This document shows positions 7,696 to 15,304 of a stretch of DNA of 64,000 nt, piece by piece. How positions within the stretch are numbered: the first letter of the stretch is position 1; each line of letters opens with the position of its first letter. The stretch comes from RGIG1828 sp045654685 (GTDB taxonomy: Bacteria > Bacillota > Clostridia > UMGS1810): positions 1 through 64,000 of the forward strand of contig JAZONV010000099.1 in NCBI GenBank assembly GCA_045654685.1, in the 5' to 3' direction. The translations under genes were made by a program, and so were the position numbers. The notes under the pieces are model-generated. The model did not search any database. It was not told the origin of the DNA and saw only the letters and a program-made list of their open reading frames with translations.

Positions 7696-8148
7696 TTATC
7701 CGCCAAGTGTTATCTCTCCGCCGTATGCATCTATTTTCATGTTGCGATCTACAACGTCATACCCTTCGTAACATATTGGCATATCACCCTTGATTGCCGC
7801 CACCTTTTTCAACTGTTCGATAAATGAAAACAACGTGCGTTCATCCAATCTACTTTCCGCTATGACTATATCTTTGCTGTGCTTAACAATAGGTATAATT
7901 ACGTTGGTTATTATTTCTAATGGGCACGTCGATATGTCTACAACCGCATTGTCCAATCTTCTACCTCTTGAGTTTTCAGATGGTCGCACCCACATATATA
8001 AGTCGCCATTATTCATATAATAAACGAACTCATTTGCGCTATTTATGTGTTTGTCAACTGTCACGCCTTTCATTTGAGCAAAACGTCTCTGAGTGTCAAT
8101 CCAAGATTTTGCCCAGTCTTTGTTTGTTGTAAAAACTCCGTACTTCAC
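7696..8148 (-). CDS. Phage protein of unknown function
   Basis: Encodes 150 aa, soluble and mixed alpha/beta, with no motif I can assign. It contains YMWVRPSENSRGRRLDNAVVD and a C-terminal Gly-rich end (YGGEITLGG). The start is GTG with AAGGGGGT upstream. It is the first gene after the tRNA-like region on the minus strand. Confidence 0.6.
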   Translation of the reverse strand: MKYGVFTTNKDWAKSWIDTQRRFAQMKGVTVDKHINSANEFVYYMNNGDLYMWVRPSENSRGRRLDNAVVDISTCPLEIITNVIIPIVKHSKDIVIAESRLDERTLFSFIEQLKKVAAIKGDMPICYEGYDVVDRNMKIDAYGGEITLGG

Positions 8149-8300
8149 TTCAAGATTACCCCCTTCGTAAAAAAATAGATTATTAATGTGGCATACAGAC
8201 CTGCTTTACACTTATCTGTGCCCGTTTTCGTTGTTTGCATAACTATCTAAAATAGCATTGTGCTTATCAATGTCTTGGCACATTCCATTAATAATCGTTT

Positions 8301-8360
8301 GGGATAGGTCGGACTCGAACCGACGACACAATTTCCTCTTGTCAACTGAGTTACTATCCC
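8301..8360 (-). tRNA. tRNA-like structure lacking a D arm (degenerate or unusual)
   Basis: The ends form a perfect 7-bp acceptor stem (GGGATAG/CTATCCC). A perfect T arm follows (GTCGG, loop TTCGAGT, CCGAC). In between, ACAA-GAGGAAA-TTGT gives a 4-bp stem with a 7-nt loop, which would place GGA as anticodon, but position 33 is A rather than U. At only 60 nt there is no room for a D arm. No CCA is encoded. It is either a decayed phage tRNA or an unusual armless one. Confidence 0.4.
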
Positions 8361-8539
8361 GTGTTTGGACAGCAACATCTAACACATGCTACTGTCTCGA
8401 CTCTGTATTTAAAGTATTGCAGAGCCCCATTTACTGCTTTTTCAATCCCCGGTTGTGTTAGTTGGGTTCATGGAGTTTCGCGTCTCGTGGAGATTTCTAA
8501 AGTCTTGCAAAACCTTACAGGACATCTCTTAACCTATTG

Positions 8540-8610
8540 GCAAGGTGGTGGAGTCGAGCCACCCTCAGTACCTACTTTCCCCTTCAGCCTTATGAGTCCC
8601 TTTACCTTGC
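8540..8610 (-). tRNA. Second tRNA-like structure with unusual anticodon region
   Basis: A 71-nt segment with a perfect 7-bp acceptor stem (GCAAGGT/ACCTTGC) and a T arm (GGTGG, loop CTCGACT, CCACC). The middle about 40 nt does not fold into clear D and anticodon arms. The T loop begins with C in place of U54. It lies upstream of the first tRNA-like element in the same transcript direction. It may be a decayed tRNA or a tRNA mimic. Confidence 0.35.
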
Positions 8611-8761
8611 ACATGTAAAGGCTGTTTCCTCTTCGTCCGACACGTTGTACACCGCCGCTTGTTTCTCATTTATACCGTTTCACTATGGTGAGAAAAACAT
8701 CTTACTGGACATTTAACTATCATGTACAAAGATAGCACCTATAATATTATTCTCCAAACAA

Positions 8762-8953
8762 TTACTCTTTGTAACTAAAATCTTTGTTGCATTCAAGACA
8801 GTGGCAATGCACGGTTGTCACATTCGGGTCTTTATTAACTAGTTTGCCATCTTTATAGATGGGCATCCATCCCAAACAAGTTGATGATGAGTATAGTTTT
8901 TGATAATAACTTTCTCCGCAATGCGGACATCTGATAATATTTGTTTCTGTCAT
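8762..8953 (-). CDS. Small phage zinc-ribbon protein
   Basis: Encodes 63 aa from ATG 8953, chosen because AAGGTGG lies 9 nt upstream; an earlier in-frame start at 8977 lacks this. It has CPHCGES and, after about 40 residues, HCHCLECNKDFSY, a zinc ribbon. Unknown function. It is the gene just downstream of the Dam-type methylase. Confidence 0.65.
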   Translation of the reverse strand: MTETNIIRCPHCGESYYQKLYSSSTCLGWMPIYKDGKLVNKDPNVTTVHCHCLECNKDFSYKE

Positions 8954-8988
8954 TGTTAATTCCACCTTAAAACTCAAATTTCATCTGG

Positions 8989-9726
8989 TTAAATTGGTAT
9001 CAACTCAAATAATTTTTCGGTTGATTTACTCTTATCTGTTGCTTTAATACTCCTACTTACTTCCTGTTCCCATATACAAACAAAATCGTCGGGAGCATTT
9101 TGTTCGCTAACAAGTACAACATTATTCTTCGACCATTCTCTCATCGTCTGCCAAAACTCATCATAATCAAACTTAGTTGCATTAGCATATTGTTTAGTTC
9201 CCTGATATGGTGGGTCTACATAAATAACGCAGTTGGAAATATTGTTATATACCTTATAATCACACCAACCAAATTCAACATCTTTAATATTCGGCGCTTG
9301 TTCAAGAATGTTATTTTTTGCTTCTTGGTAATAATCTCTCAACCTAAGTCCGTTCTTGGTCTTTTCGTAACCAGTTTTAGCATAACCGCCATCAAACCAC
9401 CGACCGTTATACGAAGCAAGAAATCCAATATTCCCAATCTCCCAATCCTGAAATTCGGATGTATCTCCGCTATTAAAAGCAGTTCTCGCTTTGTCATAAA
9501 GTTCTTTTGGCACTTCCTCTAATAGTGGCTTGCCGGACTGAACTCTTTGTAACAAAGCTATAAGGTACTTGTTTTTGTCAGAGCCTATTTTTCTTTCACA
9601 TTTAATTTTATCAATGATATTTGCACCACCAACAAACGGCTCTATATATGTAGTACAATTCATATCTTTTATATATTTCTGAATAATCGGCACGATATGT
9701 TTCGCAATCCGACTTTTGCTTCCCAT
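8989..9726 (-). CDS. D12-class DNA adenine methyltransferase
   Basis: Transfers a methyl group from SAM to N6 of adenine. The 245-aa product has the SAM-binding FVGGANIID (FxGG) near the N-terminus and the catalytic DPPY in CVIYVDPPYQG. The conserved family N-terminus is usually MKYMGSKSRI. Here MGSKSRI starts at ATG 9726, but the codons before are ATT AAA TAC, so initiation at the ATT (9735) is possible. No restriction partner is near, so protection of phage DNA or gene control is likely. Confidence 0.9.
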   Translation of the reverse strand: MGSKSRIAKHIVPIIQKYIKDMNCTTYIEPFVGGANIIDKIKCERKIGSDKNKYLIALLQRVQSGKPLLEEVPKELYDKARTAFNSGDTSEFQDWEIGNIGFLASYNGRWFDGGYAKTGYEKTKNGLRLRDYYQEAKNNILEQAPNIKDVEFGWCDYKVYNNISNCVIYVDPPYQGTKQYANATKFDYDEFWQTMREWSKNNVVLVSEQNAPDDFVCIWEQEVSRSIKATDKSKSTEKLFELIPI

Positions 9727-9849
9727 GTATTTAATAACTAATCACCGAAAGGCTCAATTGATTTCAGTAGCTACACCTAAATCCTTTCTGTAATTTTTGT
9801 CTCTATATAATTATTCTCTCTTTATTTCTCGATAAAAGAGAAATTTTAT

Positions 9850-10119
9850 CTATATTTCAAACATGTCTCCAAACATCTTCATAACACCAGTAACTTCTGG
9901 TGTTCCCTTTTCGTGCAAAGGACATCTTTTAAACATCTTACCTTCGGGAATTTCTTTTCCTTGTTTACACTCCATCTTTTTGATTCCGTCCGTACTACAA
10001 TGTTTGCAAGTCAGACAACTTTTCAAGTTGTAGTTTTTACTACAAGTCTCTTCGTGTTTTAACACATCTTCTTCAATCCCTGTAAAATCACAGTATTCGC
10101 ATCTGTATATCGGTTTCAT
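9850..10119 (-). CDS. Cys/His-rich zinc-finger phage protein
   Basis: Encodes 89 aa with a C2H2-like finger at the start (YRCEYCDFTG ... HEETC) and a second Cys cluster (CLTCKHC ... MECKQG ... RCPLHE). The second part resembles small phage proteins with a CxxCxxC...C pattern. Function unknown. It follows the polynucleotide kinase gene and may belong to the RNA-repair operon. Confidence 0.65.
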   Translation of the reverse strand: MKPIYRCEYCDFTGIEEDVLKHEETCSKNYNLKSCLTCKHCSTDGIKKMECKQGKEIPEGKMFKRCPLHEKGTPEVTGVMKMFGDMFEI

Positions 10120-10134
10120 CTCAAATTACCTCCA

Positions 10135-11040
10135 TTAATGTGCTTTTTTGTCTGCTTCGTGCAACTTCATAACCGTTTCAAAAAGCTCGTCGCCCCAAAG
10201 TTTCTTATATTTGTTCATGGTCTTTTCGCCGTTCTCAGCGTCCTTCTCCCAAAAATAAGGTTGCATATGTAAATTAATAATAGCTGAAACCTCTAATGGG
10301 TCAACATCGTCAAGATAAATGTAAAACAAACTATCATATGCCCCTACGCAATGATGCTGATAATAGTGGGCTATATCTGTCCCTTCGCCCTTTGAATTGA
10401 TAAAAGACTTTGTGTATGGTTTACCACAATCATGCATCATACCAGCACAAAGTAATGTTCTATCATCTTCTAAGGATTTACCAACGGCAGCACAATGCTC
10501 TCCTAATGTCATGGTATGATGTGGATTATCCTGATTGAATTTCATATGGTCTGCAATCCAAAATCCTACAATATTGGTTTCATATTCATCGCGCTCAATG
10601 ATTATTGAATCCCAACCCTCAAAGAAATATGGAGTATTCCAGTTCTTATACATTCTTTCAATAACTTCTGTTGGAATAGTTCTTTCTCTTGATTCGTTTC
10701 TTTTACAACACTCTTCAAAAGGAACTGCAATTATCACACAATCTTTATAACAAGGAATATTTTTGAGTTCTGATAAAAACGCCCTACGTCTTTTAGAGTT
10801 AATATTTGTGGCATCGTAAATCACACTTTCACCATTTGCAAGGTGTTCTTTAATTCTTTTGTGTAATAATTTGAATACTTCCTCATTACTGGTCTGTGAG
10901 TTTATATCGCCAGTTAACTCTTCTCTAATAGCATCAGAACTACATAACTTTGCATTAGTTCTATTCGCCAATTCTTTGGCATAGGTAGACTTACCTGAGC
11001 CGGGCAAGCCTACCATCATTGTAAAAGTCGGTTTATTCAT
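10135..11040 (-). CDS. Polynucleotide kinase fused to an HD phosphohydrolase domain
   Basis: Encodes 301 aa. Residues 1-150 are a P-loop kinase (GLPGSGKST, then DATNIN, with the Arg-rich NESRERTIP lid) of the T4 Pnk type that phosphorylates 5'-OH ends. Residues about 165-300 are an HD domain (GEHCAAVG, MMHDCGKPY, HHCVGAYDS) in the place where T4 Pnkp has a HAD phosphatase. It could heal 2',3'-cyclic or 3'-phosphate ends. The gene overlaps the 3' end of the RNA ligase gene by 8 bases, so the pair is probably an RNA end-healing and sealing module. Confidence 0.88.
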   Translation of the reverse strand: MNKPTFTMMVGLPGSGKSTYAKELANRTNAKLCSSDAIREELTGDINSQTSNEEVFKLLHKRIKEHLANGESVIYDATNINSKRRRAFLSELKNIPCYKDCVIIAVPFEECCKRNESRERTIPTEVIERMYKNWNTPYFFEGWDSIIIERDEYETNIVGFWIADHMKFNQDNPHHTMTLGEHCAAVGKSLEDDRTLLCAGMMHDCGKPYTKSFINSKGEGTDIAHYYQHHCVGAYDSLFYIYLDDVDPLEVSAIINLHMQPYFWEKDAENGEKTMNKYKKLWGDELFETVMKLHEADKKAH

Positions 11041-12460
11041 CTTTGCTCAACTCCTGAGCTTCTTCCATATCGGGAGCAGATGCCGTATCTTTGATAATAC
11101 CTTCAAGCACTTTAAAGTTGAAATTCTTATGTTTATAAGCAGTAAATTTCGGTCTGTTGATAATACGCACAACAACACCTTCTCTGATATGAGTTTTACC
11201 GATTGGGTCTACGCCATCATAGAAGCGCTCTGCCATCATCTGAACCCATTCGCCGGAAGTCATTTGAATATAAGTTAAATTACCATCTACTATAGCTTGT
11301 TTATGCCTTAAATAAGTAGTATCTTCGGGTATAAATCCTTTCCACATTACAGGAACACACTTCACACCCATCTGTTCACATCTGTATCTCATAAAGTCAG
11401 GAGTATATTCAACAACAAAACCATCCTCATTAATCATTGTCATACGATACACATAGATGTCAGACTGAGGGCGAGGCACCACTGCACCATAGGGCAATCC
11501 AGTTTCGGACATAGGCAACTCTGTAGTTCCGTCGGGAGAACACCCATAAGAGAATACCGTCTCCTCACCATATTGCTTAACAAACTCTTTATCGTTCAGT
11601 TTCTTATTATTGCAGCTTGACATAATAGGAGTTCCAGTGTGAGTAAATCCTACAACTTCATAATATACAGATTCGCCCTTCATTAACTTGCCCTCAAAGA
11701 ATTTTGAATGTGCTTCACGGAATTCATTACTACCATAATAGCCGCCATCAAAATTCTCTAATACTGTACGACGAGTGCCCGATACATATCCCCAATCGTA
11801 AATTGGTGTACCATCTCTTCCTAAAACTCTATCTAAGAGACTTCGTTTATAGCCCTTAAATACAGGCAAATATCCTGTTCTCTGCGATGTGCCATGCATC
11901 TTAAGTGTAATTTCAATCTCGTCACCGGGTTTGAAAGCACTAAGATTATATGCTAACTGTTCTGTGTCGGCGTGTTCAGAAAATAATGGAGCTACATCAA
12001 CCTTCTTTTTACGAGTACGATTACCAACACCTGTACCGCCATTTTGTCTGTGATTGCTGCGAGGTATGTACTTTTTGCAAATTTCGTGTCCATTAAGCAT
12101 CGTAATTTGCTCGCTGTCTTTTAATGTGTTGATATCTATATATTTTGAAAGCACTTCAATTGGAAGAACAAGACCATCTGACTTCTCACCTCTTAATTTA
12201 AGAGCCGTGATATTACGCTTGTCCGGATCTAAATAGCCACCAATGTTATTACCGTTCTCATCTTTTTTACGGACGAGATTATTGTCGCTTGCAAATTCTT
12301 CGCTTAACTGTCCGTCTGTCGGGAAGTAGATTACTCTTTGTCCCTCGCGATAAGTTAAATCTACGATTACGTTGTTGCCAAATATGGTTGCACACTGCAA
12401 TCTGTCGGCATTACTATGTTTTCTTAACTCTTTAATCGTTGTTATGTATGCACAATACAC
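11033..12460 (-). CDS. RNA ligase, DraRnl (Rnl5)-like
   Basis: Seals RNA ends through ligase-AMP and RNA-adenylate. The 475-aa product has an N-terminal OB-like domain (about 1-60: AYITTIKELRKHSNADRLQ) as in the Rnl5 family. The nucleotidyltransferase motifs follow: motif I KMHGTSQRTG with the AMP-Lys, motif IV EGVVVRI, and motif V NFNFKVLEG. The start is GTG. It pairs with the polynucleotide kinase/HD gene. Phages use such pairs to repair tRNAs cut by host anticodon nucleases; the tRNA-like elements 2.5 kb away fit loosely. Confidence 0.88.
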   Translation of the reverse strand: MYCAYITTIKELRKHSNADRLQCATIFGNNVIVDLTYREGQRVIYFPTDGQLSEEFASDNNLVRKKDENGNNIGGYLDPDKRNITALKLRGEKSDGLVLPIEVLSKYIDINTLKDSEQITMLNGHEICKKYIPRSNHRQNGGTGVGNRTRKKKVDVAPLFSEHADTEQLAYNLSAFKPGDEIEITLKMHGTSQRTGYLPVFKGYKRSLLDRVLGRDGTPIYDWGYVSGTRRTVLENFDGGYYGSNEFREAHSKFFEGKLMKGESVYYEVVGFTHTGTPIMSSCNNKKLNDKEFVKQYGEETVFSYGCSPDGTTELPMSETGLPYGAVVPRPQSDIYVYRMTMINEDGFVVEYTPDFMRYRCEQMGVKCVPVMWKGFIPEDTTYLRHKQAIVDGNLTYIQMTSGEWVQMMAERFYDGVDPIGKTHIREGVVVRIINRPKFTAYKHKNFNFKVLEGIIKDTASAPDMEEAQELSKDE

Positions 12461-12543
12461 CCATTAATCATCCTTTCTTATCTATTTTTTCACCATGAAA
12501 TGTGTATTCTATTGGATGTTAAATCCATTTATCATAAATCATG

Positions 12544-13746
12544 CTATTTTACAGCATTTATAATGATAGGCGTTAGACACACCCCTATCCCATATCTCAT
12601 ACAAGAATCTGGGAATACTTTTTTCATAATTTGTAAGCTACCATTTACATCTGCATTGATTAGCGTATCTTTTGCTTGGAATAGACCTCTTTGAACACGT
12701 CTCTCCTTATTATAATTCTCCTTTGTCGGCGCTTCATTGTCTAAAAAACTCGTGCCAGATGTATAAGACTCTTCAGTTTCAATATATTTGATACCAGCAT
12801 TTTCACATTTGTATTGAAGCTGTCCAAGCAACATTTCATATGGAATGTCAACAAAGTTTTGCATATACTTTTTATCTTGCTTCCAAGTATTATTTTTACC
12901 AACAACCAATGTGTCAATTTTGTTTTCAATGCACCACTTAATAACTATGGAAGACGCATTGTGTAGGTAGTTCTTTACCCTTTGGTGTCTTTTTGTTGTT
13001 AAAACCTCAAGGTTTTTGCTCCAGTGTTTACCATTGCGTTTCATCAAGTCTGACTGTATTTTAGCTCTTTGTTTGTTATAATGCTGATTTATGGACTTTA
13101 ACGGTTTTCCATTGATTATAAATGGTGTTGCTCCAATATTGTTTGTTAACGTTACAAGGTTGTCTACTCCCATATCAATGGCTGCTATACGATCTGAAAC
13201 AATGGGTGTTTCGCCAACGTCTACTTCATATACAATTTCCATTATATAATGATTGCTGTGTGGGACAAATCTTACCTGAATCAACCTGCCAAGACATCTT
13301 GACTTCCAATGGTATCCTTGCAGGATTCTCAACCTAAAATATACTTCTCCGTTTTCTATATCATACAAACAGGAGTTATTAGGTATCATCCAATTAAACC
13401 TACCCTCTTTAGGAATATACTTTGGAAGTTTTGGCATACCCAAGTATTTATCGGGATGCTTTTGCCAGTCTTTAATTGCTGAGAAATATGACTTCCAATT
13501 CTTATCAAGTAATCTCAGTGTGCAGTTTGCCGGCTGACTCATACAAAGTTTGTAATTTTCATGTGTTTTAAACTCTTTGTTCATATCATAGTAGCTTACA
13601 TAATTATTATTCTCTATAAATTCTTGTCGAAGAACGTAATTTGCTTCATTATATAAATTCTTAGAATGAAAACACATTTCATCAATTATTTTAAACTTCG
13701 GATGATTTTTCTTAATAACAATTTGTTCTACTCTTTGTACTTTCAC
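12544..13746 (-). CDS. tnpB: TnpB (IS200/IS605 OrfB) RNA-guided nuclease-like protein, solitary
   Basis: Encodes 400 aa with a RuvC-like fold: AAIDMGVDNLVTL (RuvC-I Asp), LVVGKNNTWKQD (RuvC-II, where the usual Glu of a VxED motif is missing), EESYTSGTSFLD, and NADVNGSLQI (RuvC-III Asp). The zinc-ribbon Cys pairs are absent. This matches TnpB clades with a moved catalytic Glu, perhaps in EESYTS. No tnpA is in the window. The start is GTG after AGGAGGTGG. It may be domesticated by the phage or a recent insertion between the ligase and ImmA genes. A guide (omega) RNA would be expected over its 3' end, 12,460-12,600. Confidence 0.85.
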   Translation of the reverse strand: MKVQRVEQIVIKKNHPKFKIIDEMCFHSKNLYNEANYVLRQEFIENNNYVSYYDMNKEFKTHENYKLCMSQPANCTLRLLDKNWKSYFSAIKDWQKHPDKYLGMPKLPKYIPKEGRFNWMIPNNSCLYDIENGEVYFRLRILQGYHWKSRCLGRLIQVRFVPHSNHYIMEIVYEVDVGETPIVSDRIAAIDMGVDNLVTLTNNIGATPFIINGKPLKSINQHYNKQRAKIQSDLMKRNGKHWSKNLEVLTTKRHQRVKNYLHNASSIVIKWCIENKIDTLVVGKNNTWKQDKKYMQNFVDIPYEMLLGQLQYKCENAGIKYIETEESYTSGTSFLDNEAPTKENYNKERRVQRGLFQAKDTLINADVNGSLQIMKKVFPDSCMRYGIGVCLTPIIINAVK

Positions 13747-13758
13747 AATACCACCTCC

Positions 13759-14169
13759 TCACAACAATCCTATCGCCTTGTAGTGCTCGTAAGCCTTAAT
13801 AACAAACTGTTCAGGCAAGTCAAGATACTCGGCAAATTCATAAGGCATTTGACAGCCGTATTCAATTGCTTCTCTAAATCTTTCAACGGAAAGAAACGTG
13901 ATTACGGCTTTCCTATCAGCCTTGTATTCACACTTTCGTTTTGTTGTTTGGTCAGTATCAAAAGCATAAAATGTACCAGTAACACAGTGACCATATTCAT
14001 GTGCTGCCACGCAGAATTCCTCTTCAGAACTTTCAAACTCATCATAGTTGAGAAAAATTCCTTGTTTACCACCTGCTTGAATTGCAATACCTTTCATATC
14101 TGGCACTTTGCACGGCATAACTACAATGTTTTCTTCATCAATTTTCTTGTAGACCTCCAAAACATTCAT
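13759..14169 (-). CDS. ImmA/IrrE-type metallopeptidase
   Basis: Encodes 136 aa with the zinc motif HEYGH in VAAHEYGHCVTG at about residue 56 and a downstream Glu (CEYKADRKA). In ICEBs1 and phages, ImmA cleaves the partner repressor and switches on excision. It is the first gene rightward on the minus strand after the divergent promoter region, and the small Cro/C1 protein gene is transcribed the other way. No large repressor partner is seen, so the target may be that protein or one outside the window. Confidence 0.85.
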   Translation of the reverse strand: MNVLEVYKKIDEENIVVMPCKVPDMKGIAIQAGGKQGIFLNYDEFESSEEEFCVAAHEYGHCVTGTFYAFDTDQTTKRKCEYKADRKAVITFLSVERFREAIEYGCQMPYEFAEYLDLPEQFVIKAYEHYKAIGLL

Positions 14170-14228
14170 TTATAATATCTCCTTCCTGATGACACAATAG
14201 TAAATTTATCTTTATTTTTGTTTGTGCA

Positions 14229-14248
14229 ATCTTTAGTTTTGTAAAGAT
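14229..14248. promoter_or_regulatory. Probable operator, inverted repeat
   Basis: ATCTTTA, 6 nt, TAAAGAT: a perfect 7-bp inverted repeat just downstream of the minus-strand -10. Related TCTTTAG/CTAAAGA half sites recur at about 14,263-14,270 and 14,294-14,303, between the two divergent promoters. It is likely bound by the small HTH protein. Confidence 0.5.
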
Positions 14249-14277
14249 ATTATAGCAAATATATCTTTAGTTGTCAA
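14249..14277 (-). promoter_or_regulatory. Sigma-A promoter for the minus-strand phage operon
   Basis: Perfect consensus TTGACA (14272-14277) and TATAAT (14249-14254) with 17 bp between, reading towards the ImmA gene 80 bp downstream. Confidence 0.85.
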
Positions 14278-14318
14278 TATCTTTTCTTTATTTTTCTAAA
14301 GAAATTTTTAATTTTATG

Positions 14319-14347
14319 TTGACAAACTAAATCTAATGTGATATAAT
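14319..14347 (+). promoter_or_regulatory. Sigma-A promoter for the small HTH gene
   Basis: Perfect consensus TTGACA (14319-14324) and TATAAT (14342-14347) with a 17-bp spacer. An AGGAGG ribosome site follows before the ATG at 14378. Confidence 0.88.
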
Positions 14348-14377
14348 TCAAGAAACAAAATTTTTAGGAGGTCTACT

Positions 14378-14581
14378 ATGGCTATTAAATACTACAAATT
14401 ACTGGATTTGCTCAATCGTTCTAACATCTCAAAAGAAGAACTTCGTGTGAAAATTGAAGTATCTTCGGCTACGATGGCAAAACTCTCAAAGAATCAGCCT
14501 GTCAGCTTAGATGTGATTGACAAGATATGTGCTACTCTTAACTGTCAACCGGGAGATATATTGGAATATATTGCTGAATAA
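14378..14581 (+). CDS. Cro/C1-type HTH repressor, small
   Basis: Encodes 67 aa: an almost minimal lambda-type HTH (KEELRVKIEVSSATMAKLSK ... VIDKICATLNCQPGDIL), the Cro/C1 YozG/DUF739-like form found in Firmicutes and phages. It is divergent from the ImmA gene and has a consensus promoter, so it probably keeps the minus-strand operon off, or acts as Cro. Which role applies cannot be read from the sequence. Confidence 0.85.
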   Translation: MAIKYYKLLDLLNRSNISKEELRVKIEVSSATMAKLSKNQPVSLDVIDKICATLNCQPGDILEYIAE

Positions 14582-14784
14582 GCAATCTGAGATGTCGTTT
14601 GACTATCAGATAGAGGTGTTTCTAACGCCTTCAATACTCTTTTAGACTATTGAGAATGGGAATTTCCCCAATAGAATGAGTGTTTAATTTGTTTTTTAAA
14701 TTCTACCACTCTCCCTTCAAGTCACCCACACTATATTATTCTCTATATATTTTTAAAATTGGACAAAAAAATAAGCCCGAAGGC
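14582..14784. other. Intergenic phage region, possible small RNA
   Basis: No gene. It contains a 5-bp stem with a 7-nt loop (AGGTG-TTTCTAA-CGCCT) like an anticodon arm, and a TCAATA...TATTGA stem. A terminator-like AATAAGCC/GGCTTATT hairpin at 14,770-14,789 overlaps the end of the next gene. On the minus strand an AGAGAATAATATAG stretch at about 14,730-14,745 may be a phage promoter reading leftward. Confidence 0.35.
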
Positions 14785-15288
14785 TTATTCTAAATTTTTA
14801 AGTATGTTTTGTAGTTTTACATTTAACTTTTGATAGTTTTCTAATGTTTCTTCAAAAACTAACTCGCCGCGCAATTTTACCTTTTCTTCTATGAGTCCAC
14901 AATGATTCAAAACTTCATACCAAGTTGTAACTCCTATAAGTTTTGCTAATGTTTGAGTGTTAGGAGTTTGATTGTCTCGAAGTTTATTATATATGCATTC
15001 AGTTGGTCTGCTGTATTTTATGTACTGCTTCTTAAAATCTTCAATCCAATAATTGTCCGGCATAACCCCATAAACTCTTGCTTGTTTTCTTTTATAATAT
15101 GTAGTATAATTTTTTTTAAGATACTCGTCTGTTGTTATTCCTAATGTAAGTTTAACCGATAGCGGTCGGGGAAATTGACCGTTATATTTTTCATACATTT
15201 CTTGTTTGGTAGGCAATCTATTGTGCTTTTCAACAAATCCGTCAAAAGCCTGTCGTATTGCGGGTTCTGTCCATTTTTTTGGTCTCAT
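14785..15288 (-). CDS. Terminal phage gene, putative HTH DNA-binding protein
   Basis: Encodes 167 aa from ATG 15288 (AGAGGT 6 nt upstream); a longer frame runs upstream but enters sigG antisense and is not used. The product is basic at the N-terminus (MRPKKWTEPAIRQAFDGF) and has repeats of the form PTKQEMYEKYNG and PNTQTLAKLIGVTTWYEVL, which look like helix-turn-helix segments. It is the last gene of the element, about 30 bp from the junction with sigG. In the integrated state its own promoter is probably left at the other phage end. A role in integration or excision is possible but unproven. Confidence 0.6.
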   Translation of the reverse strand: MRPKKWTEPAIRQAFDGFVEKHNRLPTKQEMYEKYNGQFPRPLSVKLTLGITTDEYLKKNYTTYYKRKQARVYGVMPDNYWIEDFKKQYIKYSRPTECIYNKLRDNQTPNTQTLAKLIGVTTWYEVLNHCGLIEEKVKLRGELVFEETLENYQKLNVKLQNILKNLE

Positions 15289-15304
15289 TTTTACCTCTTT
15301 TCTA

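Larger units (their letters stand above)
8149..8761 (-). other. 600-bp phage region without a gene, holding tRNA-like elements
   Basis: No convincing coding frame on either strand. It contains the two tRNA-like elements and a hairpin at about 8665-8695 (TTTCTCA...TGAGAAA). An AT-rich AGAATAATATTATAG stretch at about 8740-8755 on the minus strand could be a phage promoter. The whole stretch may be one structured transcript. Confidence 0.5.

Noticed and set aside
1..15300. General stop-codon reassignment in the phage (TGA read as sense)
   Set aside because: Other phage genes end cleanly, and only nrdG shows in-frame continuation past TGA.
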